Source: Anaerolineae bacterium
Lineage (GTDB): Bacteria > Chloroflexota > Anaerolineae > Aggregatilineales > Phototrophicaceae
Reading direction: 5' to 3'
Length of the DNA stretch: 64,000 bases
Assembly: GCA_022822545.1 (NCBI GenBank)
Contig: JAJEBE010000049.1
Location: forward strand, 1 to 64,000
Part shown: positions 57,337 through 64,000 of the stretch, piece after piece
Position numbering within the stretch: the stretch's first letter is position 1
How the letters are laid out: each line of letters opens with the position of its first letter
The notes under the pieces: generated by a model
What the model was told of the DNA's origin: nothing
What the model saw: only the letters and a program-made list of their open reading frames with translations
Databases searched by the model: none
Made by a program: the position numbers and the translations under genes

Positions 57337-58004
57337 TGTGGAATGATTATAGCCAATGAAAGCAAAACCGCCCTGTACATGACTGGGCGGAAGCGCGGAG
57401 TGGAAGCGCCGGGGACCTGCCCCCCGGGTCCGCTGGTTTCGAATCTCGCAGATCTACAAGCTTAGCCCTCTGATGAGTTTCGCTTCATGCAGTCCCAGAG
57501 CGCGCGGTACACATGAGGCTAGCCGATGGGACTTGGCGCCATCTTATCGGCGTGGACGGCGGGCACCCTAACTTTTTATGACACTCGTTGCAGATCGCAA
57601 AGGGAGACGATACTGCAGGAGCGGTAGAGGACTTTTTGCCTCTACACCCTCATCCCGTTTGCCTAAGCAACCATAGGAAGGGGTTGGAAATTGGGTTTTG
57701 CACCTATGTGCGTTGCCAGTTTAACGTGTCTTGGCGCCACGGCTTGCACTGCGGTTTCAGCCACCAACGTCGAATCTAGTTCGCTCCCATGATGGCTGGC
57801 GACGTTTGCCGACCCAATACGGCTGATGTCACCACGCAAACGCAGTGTAACATAGTCTGGGCGGGTTGTGAAGAGGATTTGGAATAGAAGCGCATTAGAA
57901 GCGGCAGTTCGGCGCAAGGGCGAGCGAACCTAACATATCTGCTTGATTGCGGTATGATTGCGATGTTGAACGCGTAGAGCGCGCGAGAAACGAAAGGTGA
58001 CTTT

Positions 58005-58997
58005 GTGGATGTCTTGATAGTTGGCGCGGGGATGTCTGGCCTAATGGCGGCGCGGAGCTTGCAGGCGCGCGGACTGGCCGTTCGTCTTTTGGAGAGCGGG
58101 CGAAGCGTCGGGGGGCGGCTGGCGACGCGGCGGATCGGCGAAGGGGGCTTGGCGGATCACGGCGCGCAGTTTTTCACCGTGCGCGGCGAGACGCTGCGGC
58201 AACAAGTAGAAGAGTGGCTGGCGCTGGATCTGGTCTATGTTTGGGGGACGGGCTGGTCCGATGGCAGCGTCAAACGAACGGCGGGCGATGGGCATCCAAG
58301 GTACGCCACGCGCGGCGGCATGAATCGACTGGCCAAGCATCTGGCGCAGGGTCTGGACATCAAGCTGAATCGCTTGGTCTTGAGCGCGCGAAAGAGCGTC
58401 TCTGGCTGGACGCTGGAAGATAGCGAGGGGGATTTGCATGCGGGCGCTGGCTTGATACTGACGCCGCCTATGCCGGAAACGTTGGCTTTGCTGACACGGA
58501 GCGGGGTCTATCTGCACGATGATGATATGGTTGACCTGCGGCGGATCCGATTCGGCCCCTGCCTTTGCGGCATACACGAGATCGATGGCGATGCGGATTT
58601 GCCGGCGCCGGGCGCGGTGCAGAATTTCCTGAGCGACATTTATTGGGTGGCGGATAATGAAGCGAAAGGCATCTCGAAGTCGACGATAGTCACCAGCCAC
58701 GCCAACGCGAAATTCAGCCGACAGAATTGGGACGCCCCCGAAGAAGATATTGTGCGCGAGCTGGAATCAGCGGTCTCGCCCTATTTGAGTCCCGGCGCGA
58801 AGATCAGCCACACGCAACTTAAGAAGTGGCGTTATTCCGTGCCATTAACGACGCATCCGCAAGAGTGCGTGCTGGCGCGAGACCTTCCGCCATTGGTATT
58901 CGCCGGCGACGCCTTTGGCGGCCGTGGCCGCGTCGAGGGCGCTTTCATGTCGGGTATTGCTGCCGGCGATGCGATGGCTGACGAACTGACAAAATGA
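58005..58997 (+). CDS. FAD-dependent oxidoreductase (renalase-like)
   Basis: 330 aa; VLIVGAGMSGLMAARSLQARGLAVRLLESGRSVGGRLATRR…DHGAQFFTVR; C-terminal PPLVFAGDAFGGRGRVEGAFMSGIAAGDAM. Confidence 0.88.
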   Translation: MDVLIVGAGMSGLMAARSLQARGLAVRLLESGRSVGGRLATRRIGEGGLADHGAQFFTVRGETLRQQVEEWLALDLVYVWGTGWSDGSVKRTAGDGHPRYATRGGMNRLAKHLAQGLDIKLNRLVLSARKSVSGWTLEDSEGDLHAGAGLILTPPMPETLALLTRSGVYLHDDDMVDLRRIRFGPCLCGIHEIDGDADLPAPGAVQNFLSDIYWVADNEAKGISKSTIVTSHANAKFSRQNWDAPEEDIVRELESAVSPYLSPGAKISHTQLKKWRYSVPLTTHPQECVLARDLPPLVFAGDAFGGRGRVEGAFMSGIAAGDAMADELTK

Positions 58998-59764
58998 GAG
59001 TTGCGCTGCTGCGTCATCCGCGCCCGCGTTTCTTACCGCTCATACTTCTTGTAACCGCGATTGCCGCGATTTCACTGGGCGGCTTGGCGATTTACTTTGG
59101 CGCGCCGGCCGGTGAAGTCATGGCTGAGGCGGAAGCAGCGCTGCGCTCAGGTGGGTCTGTCAGCGTCCGTCGCGATTCCTGGATTGTCTTTAAGCCACGG
59201 GCCGACAAAGCCCTCAGCGGTCTTATCTTCTATCCCGGCGGCCGCGTCCCGCCCGAGGCTTATGCGCCCCTGGCGCGGGCTGTGGCCGAGGCAGGTTTTC
59301 TGGCTGTCATCACGCCCATGCCGCTTAACCTCGCTGTTCTTGATATAGGAGCGGCTTTGGCTGTCATTGAAGCGCATCCGCAGATTTCGACCTGGGTCAT
59401 CGGCGGGCATTCCCTGGGCGGCGCGATGGCGGCTCGTTATGCGTATGAAAATCCGGACAAGGTCGATGGATTGGTTCTGCTGGCGGCATACCCGGAAGCG
59501 CATATTGATTTCCGGGAAGGGCAACTGGCTGCCGCGACGGTGTATGGCGACCGCGACGGTCTGGCTTCTGTTGACGAGGTGGCAGGATCGTTTCAGCAGT
59601 TGCCGGCCGATGCGCTGACGGTCTTGATTGAAGGCGGCAACCATGCGCAGTTTGGCTGGTACGGGGAGCAGGCGGGCGATGAGCCGGCAGAGATCAGCCG
59701 TGACGAACAGCAAAAACAGATTATCGATGCAGTGTTGCGGTTGATGCGCGAGGCTGGAAAATAA
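58994..59764 (+). CDS. Alpha/beta hydrolase
   Basis: 256 aa; N-terminal TM, GLIFYPGGRVPPEAYAPLARAVAEAGF, VIGGHSLGGAMAARYAYENPDKVDGLVLLAAYP; ATGA overlap with the previous gene. Confidence 0.85.
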   Translation: MRVALLRHPRPRFLPLILLVTAIAAISLGGLAIYFGAPAGEVMAEAEAALRSGGSVSVRRDSWIVFKPRADKALSGLIFYPGGRVPPEAYAPLARAVAEAGFLAVITPMPLNLAVLDIGAALAVIEAHPQISTWVIGGHSLGGAMAARYAYENPDKVDGLVLLAAYPEAHIDFREGQLAAATVYGDRDGLASVDEVAGSFQQLPADALTVLIEGGNHAQFGWYGEQAGDEPAEISRDEQQKQIIDAVLRLMREAGK

Positions 59765-59828
59765 ATCTAATCCCTGTTAGATTAAATTGCCGGACGGCAA
59801 TTCAATTTATCGTGGAAGGAGGGCAGCG

Positions 59829-60983
59829 ATGGCGGGTCCGCAATTTCAATTGAGTGAAGAACAAGAGATGCTGGTGCGCATGGCGCGCGATTTTGTAGCG
59901 GACAATATTATCCCGGTGGCGGCTGAATATGATGAAAAGTCGATATTTCCAGAAGACATTTTTCACAAGGCGCGCGAACTTGGCATCGTCAACATGCTGA
60001 TCCCGGAAGAATATGGCGGCGTCGGCGCCTCGGCGTTTGAAGAGGTGCTGGTTTCCGAGGAGCTGGGTTATGGCTGCACCGGTATCAGCTCGAGCCTGGG
60101 CGTGAATTCACTGGCGATGTTGCCGATTCTGATAGCGGGCGATGAGCAGCAGAAGGCCTATTGGCTCGGCGAGCGGGCGGGCGAGCAAGGACAGTTCTGC
60201 TCGTATGGCGTCACGGAAGCGAATGCCGGCTCAAACGTGGCGGGCATAGAGACGCGGGCGGACAAGAAAGGCGCCGCCTATATCATCAATGGCAGCAAGA
60301 CATTCATCACCAACGCGAGCCATGCGCATTTCTTCACCATCTTCGCCAAGACTGATCTTTCCGCTGGGCATCGGGGCATGACCTGTTTCATCGTTGACCG
60401 TGACTCGCCTGGCGTCAACGTGGGCAAGAAGTTCGATAAGCTGGGTCAGCGCGCGTCGGATACGGCCGAGATCGTATTTGAGAATGTTGAGGTTTCGCAA
60501 GAGAATATCGTGGGCGAGGTCGGCCAGGGCTTCTACATCGCGATGAAAGTATTCGATTACAGTCGACCGGGCGTGGCGGCGGCGGCTTGCGGCTTGCAGC
60601 GGCGGGCGTTGGAAGAGAGCGTTCGGTATGCCAATGAGCGGGAGGCCTTCGGCGTGCCGATTTATCAGCATCAGGCGGTGGGACACAAGATCGCTGATAT
60701 GGCGATCAACTACGAGGCCTCGCGTTTGCTAACGTGGCAGGCGGCCTGGCAGGTTGACGCCGGGATCAGCAATCCGAGGATCCCCGCTTATGCCAAAGCC
60801 TTTGCCGCTGATATGGCGACCAAGGCGGCGGTGGACGCGGTGCAGGTCTTTGGCGGCTACGGCTATATGAAAGAGTACCCGGTAGAGAAACTGCTGCGCG
60901 ATGTCAAGATCTTCCAGATCTATGAAGGCACGAGCGAGATTCAGCGCAACATCATCGTGCGTGAATTATTCCGCGGTTTATGA
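59829..60983 (+). CDS. Acyl-CoA dehydrogenase
   Basis: FCSYGVTEANAGSNVAGIETRADKKGAAYIINGSKTFITNASHA, VQVFGGYGYMKEYPVEKLLRDVKIFQIYEGTSEIQRNII; ATG 59829 with GGAGG upstream. Confidence 0.95.
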   Translation: MAGPQFQLSEEQEMLVRMARDFVADNIIPVAAEYDEKSIFPEDIFHKARELGIVNMLIPEEYGGVGASAFEEVLVSEELGYGCTGISSSLGVNSLAMLPILIAGDEQQKAYWLGERAGEQGQFCSYGVTEANAGSNVAGIETRADKKGAAYIINGSKTFITNASHAHFFTIFAKTDLSAGHRGMTCFIVDRDSPGVNVGKKFDKLGQRASDTAEIVFENVEVSQENIVGEVGQGFYIAMKVFDYSRPGVAAAACGLQRRALEESVRYANEREAFGVPIYQHQAVGHKIADMAINYEASRLLTWQAAWQVDAGISNPRIPAYAKAFAADMATKAAVDAVQVFGGYGYMKEYPVEKLLRDVKIFQIYEGTSEIQRNIIVRELFRGL

Positions 60984-61008
60984 ACGGGACGTGGGATGCG
61001 ACTCAGAG

Positions 61009-61152
61009 CCACAGAGTTCACAGAGGAAAAAAGAGGATACTTGGTTGGCGCAGTTTCGGGCTTAGGGCGGCGGCAGATGTTGAGAGAGCGCCCGATTGAT
61101 TACTAGGATAACCTTGATGTCCTCATATTGGCTCGGTGTATTCGGTGGTAAA
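61009..61152. repeat. Approx. 144-bp element with inverted CCACAGAGTTCACAGAGG / CTCGGTGTATTCGGTGG ends
   Basis: Left CCACAGAGTTCACAGAGGAAAAAAGAGG; right end in reverse complement TTTACCACCGAATACACCGAGCCAATATGAGGACAT, closely matching motifs at 19231-19370. Confidence 0.5.
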
Positions 61153-61194
61153 AGCGTATTAGGCGCAGCTGGTCTGGTTTGCTTGAATTCTGTC

Positions 61195-61223
61195 TTGACA
61201 GCGGGTAACGCGCTTGATAAGAT
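61195..61223 (+). promoter_or_regulatory. Putative sigma-70 promoter for rpsL (str operon)
   Basis: TTGACA (61195-61200), 17-nt spacer, TAAGAT (61218-61223); about 190-nt leader before rpsL. Confidence 0.55.
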
Positions 61224-61410
61224 GCGCGATTGCACACCCGGCCGATAACCTCCTCGAACGAGGCGCTGACGGCTGAACTGAGCGAATATGGCGAAAGTGC
61301 TTTGCCTGCGCGAAGGGGCTCGTCATAAAGAATGAAAAATAGGCGTTTTGTTGCGCCTGTTTGCATGTCTAAAAAGAAAAGTGTGGAATTAGAGAGCGAC
61401 GGAGTCATAA

Positions 61411-61827
61411 ATGCCAACGATTAATCAGTTGGTGCGCAAAGGGCGCCGGAGCAAGGGCAAGAAGAATAAAGCGCCCGCGCTTCAGTACACCTTTAACGCG
61501 CTTAAGAACCGGCGGTCACGCCAGCAGAAGGGGGCGCCGCAGAAGCGTGGCGTCTGCACGCAAGTCAAGACGATGACGCCGAAGAAGCCAAATTCGGCTC
61601 TGCGCAAGGTTGCGCGAGTGCGTTTGACCAACGGCATTGAAGTGACGGCGTATATTGGCGGCGAGGGCCACAACTTGCAGGAGCACAGCGTTGTTCTGGT
61701 GCGCGGCGGTCGCGTGAAGGATTTGCCGGGCGTCCGTTACCACATCGTGCGGGGCACGTTGGATACCAGCGGGGTTGACGGCCGCGAGCAGGGACGAAGC
61801 AAATACGGGACCAAGAGGCGCAAGTAA
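61411..61827 (+). CDS. rpsL: 30S ribosomal protein S12
   Basis: 138 aa; [12 protein letters not shown]…[71 protein letters not shown]. Confidence 0.98.
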   Translation: MPTINQLVRKGRRSKGKKNKAPALQYTFNALKNRRSRQQKGAPQKRGVCTQVKTMTPKKPNSALRKVARVRLTNGIEVTAYIGGEGHNLQEHSVVLVRGGRVKDLPGVRYHIVRGTLDTSGVDGREQGRSKYGTKRRK

Positions 61828-61834
61828 GTCGCTT

Positions 61835-61852
61835 GGCGGGATCAAGCCCGCC
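61835..61852 (+). other. Hairpin in rpsL-rpsG spacer
   Basis: GGCGGG-atcaag-CCCGCC. Confidence 0.5.
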
Positions 61853-61924
61853 CGAGGAGGCGTCAAGCGTGATGCGCTGCTCGCTATCGGGCGAAGACGG
61901 TTTGCGAGATTAGGAGTTTGAGGT

Positions 61925-62392
61925 ATGCCGAGGAGAAATCGACCGCCGAAGCGAATGCCACCGCCTGACGTCAAGTTTGGCAATTTGCATGTGGCGATGT
62001 TTATCAATCGCATGATGCATGGCGGCAAGAAGAGTTTGGCGACGCGGATCATGTATCAAGCGCTGGATGCCATGGGCGAGCGGACGAAGAAAGATCCGAT
62101 TGAGGTCTTCGAGATCGCGATTCGGAATGTGACGCCGGCGGTCGAGGTGAAACCGAAGCGCGTTGGCGGCTCGACCTATCAAGTGCCGATAGATGTGTCG
62201 CATGAACGAGGGGTGACGCTGGCAATGCGCTGGCTGATTCAGTTCGCGCGCGACCGCAGCGGCCGGAGCATGGCCGAGAAGCTGACGAATGAACTGCTAG
62301 ATGCCTACAATGGGCAGGGCAGCGCCATCCGCCGCAAGGACGAGACGCATCGTATGGCAGAGGCGAACCGCGCCTTTGCTCATTTTCGCTAG
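61925..62392 (+). CDS. rpsG: 30S ribosomal protein S7
   Basis: 155 aa; [63 protein letters not shown]. Confidence 0.98.
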   Translation: MPRRNRPPKRMPPPDVKFGNLHVAMFINRMMHGGKKSLATRIMYQALDAMGERTKKDPIEVFEIAIRNVTPAVEVKPKRVGGSTYQVPIDVSHERGVTLAMRWLIQFARDRSGRSMAEKLTNELLDAYNGQGSAIRRKDETHRMAEANRAFAHFR

Positions 62393-62399
62393 ATCGTAG

Positions 62400-62418
62400 C
62401 CCGCCGGAAACAGGCGGG
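62400..62418 (+). other. Hairpin in rpsG-fusA spacer
   Basis: CCCGCC-ggaaaca-GGCGGG, 13 nt upstream of the fusA ATG. Confidence 0.5.
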
Positions 62419-62431
62419 AAGTGAATGGGAA

Positions 62432-64000
62432 ATGTCCAAGACCAATCCGGGCTTTGATCTCAACAGAGTGCGCAATATCGGAATCATCGCGCACATTGAC
62501 GCCGGCAAGACAACCGTCACCGAGCGGGTTCTCTATTACACCGGAATGGTGCACAAGATCGGCGAAACTCACGAGGGTTCGGCGACGACGGATTATATGG
62601 AGCAGGAGCGGGAGCGCGGTATCACGATTACATCGGCCGCGGTCACGGCGAGTTGGGATGATCATCAGATCAACATCATTGACACGCCGGGCCATGTGGA
62701 TTTCACGGCCGAAGTGCAGCGCAGTTTGCGCGTGCTGGATGGCGGCGTGACTGTGTTTGACAGCGTTGCCGGTGTCGAGCCGCAATCGGAAACAGTTTGG
62801 CGGCAGGCGTCGCAATACAATGTTCCTCGGATGTGTTTTGTCAATAAGATGGATCGTATCGGCGCCGATTTCGACCGCTGCGTCACTATGATGATTGATC
62901 GTTTGAAGGCGAATCCCGTCGTGATTCAAGTGCCGTATGGCAGTGGCGAGAACTTCGAAGGCATCATCGATCTGCTGAAGATGGAGTTGATCACTTACGG
63001 CAACGACGAAGGCACGGATATCAATTATCATACGATTCCCGAGAGTCACAGGGAAATGGCGGAAACGCGCCGTGGCGAGATGATCGAAAAGATCGTCGAG
63101 CACGATGAGTACTTAATGATGAAATTCCTCGAAGAAGAGGAGATCACTGACGAGGAGATTCTTGCCGGTTTGCGCGCCGGCACGATATCGGGCGCGTTGC
63201 ACCCGGTTATGTGCGGCTCGGCGCTGAAGAACAAAGGTGTGCAAGCGCTTTTGAATATGGTTGTGGCTTTGCTGCCATCGCCGCTGGATATCCCGCCGGT
63301 TAAGGGCGAGCGGCCGAAAGACGGGGTGGAACTGCTTCGCCGCGCCGATGACGAGGAACCCTTGGCGGCGTTGGTCTTCAAGATCGTCTCCGATCCTTAT
63401 GGCAGGTTGGCGTTCACCCGTGTTTATTCCGGCGTTCTCAAAGCGGGCACGATGGTGGTAAACACGGCCAACGGTCAGCGCGAGCGCATAGGCCGAATCG
63501 TACGCATGTTTGCCGACCGGCGCGAAGATGTCAAAGAGGTGCACGCGGGCGATATCGCGGCGGTTATCGGCATGAAGGAAACTTTCACCGGCGATACCTT
63601 GAGCGCGCCGAACCAGCCGATCCTGCTCGAGAATATCTCATTCCCCGATCCGGTGGTTGAGGTCGCAATCGAGCCAAACACCAAAGCCGATCAAGACAGG
63701 ATGGGTATCGGTTTGCGGAAACTGGCGGAAGAAGACCCGACCTTTCAGATCGAGGTAGACGACCAGTTGGGTCAGACCAAGATCAAGGGCATGGGCGAGT
63801 TGCACCTGGAAGTTTTGGTGGACCGCCTGATGCGAGAATACGGTGTTGAAGCCAGAGTCGGCCGGCCGCGGGTTGCTTACCGTGAAACGATCACTCGAAC
63901 CGTGGAGATCGATACGACCTTCAGGCGGCAGACGGGCGGCGCGGGTCAGTATGCCCGCGTTACGATTCGCTTCGAGCCGATACCGGAAGAAGAGAAGGAT
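62432..64000 (+). CDS. fusA: Elongation factor G (truncated by window end)
   Basis: Open in frame from ATG 62432 to the window end: [82 protein letters not shown]. Missing from the ORF list because it lacks a stop. Confidence 0.97.
   Translation, partial: MSKTNPGFDLNRVRNIGIIAHIDAGKTTVTERVLYYTGMVHKIGETHEGSATTDYMEQERERGITITSAAVTASWDDHQINIIDTPGHVDFTAEVQRSLRVLDGGVTVFDSVAGVEPQSETVWRQASQYNVPRMCFVNKMDRIGADFDRCVTMMIDRLKANPVVIQVPYGSGENFEGIIDLLKMELITYGNDEGTDINYHTIPESHREMAETRRGEMIEKIVEHDEYLMMKFLEEEEITDEEILAGLRAGTISGALHPVMCGSALKNKGVQALLNMVVALLPSPLDIPPVKGERPKDGVELLRRADDEEPLAALVFKIVSDPYGRLAFTRVYSGVLKAGTMVVNTANGQRERIGRIVRMFADRREDVKEVHAGDIAAVIGMKETFTGDTLSAPNQPILLENISFPDPVVEVAIEPNTKADQDRMGIGLRKLAEEDPTFQIEVDDQLGQTKIKGMGELHLEVLVDRLMREYGVEARVGRPRVAYRETITRTVEIDTTFRRQTGGAGQYARVTIRFEPIPEEEKD

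Noticed and set aside
61411-61827. Possible streptomycin/rifampicin resistance alleles in rpsL or rpoB
   Set aside because: S12 [11 protein letters not shown] and GGRVKDLPG and the RpoB rifampicin-region [24 protein letters not shown] look wild-type at the usual resistance positions.
1-64000. CRISPR arrays, tRNA/rRNA genes, prophage or insertion sequences
   Set aside because: No regularly spaced repeats, cloverleaf-like intergenic segments, rRNA signatures or transposase/integrase motifs seen by eye; tRNAscan-SE, Infernal and ISfinder searches could not be run.

Overview
64-kb window of a bacterial chromosome with moderately high GC and dense gene content. Gene order and protein character suggest a Chloroflexota-like bacterium; this is inference, with no search run. 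Left to right: an ABC-2/GldG-type transporter cassette; glyQS(fused)-dnaG-rpoD; endonuclease V; glycosyltransferase, dipeptidase, ABC-F and methyltransferase genes; rpoB with no adjacent rpoC; a complete 14-subunit complex I operon (nuoA-N) with an extra small TPR-like gene between nuoF and nuoG; a mixed accessory stretch (EamA transporter, PhyH-type dioxygenase, YbaK-like protein, GT39-like protein, mfd, serine hydrolase, pth-TPR fusion, nitrilase, ABC exporter, lipoprotein, FAD oxidoreductase, alpha/beta hydrolase, acyl-CoA dehydrogenase); and the start of a str operon (rpsL-rpsG-fusA, fusA truncated by the window end). I saw no rRNA, tRNA, CRISPR array, phage or intact transposon. The most interesting signal is the expanded complex I. 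NuoJ carries an in-frame insertion of about 260 aa resembling tandem DUF4397 domains between TM4 and TM5. NuoL carries an acidic/His-rich insertion of about 100 aa plus a second His-rich loop. NuoM has a smaller insertion at the equivalent loop, and NuoH is extended at both ends. Other notable points are the rpoB/rpoC/str dislocation, paired ~140-bp repeat elements upstream of rpoB and rpsL, paired hairpins in the str operon, and a repeat-rich intergenic region upstream of mfd.
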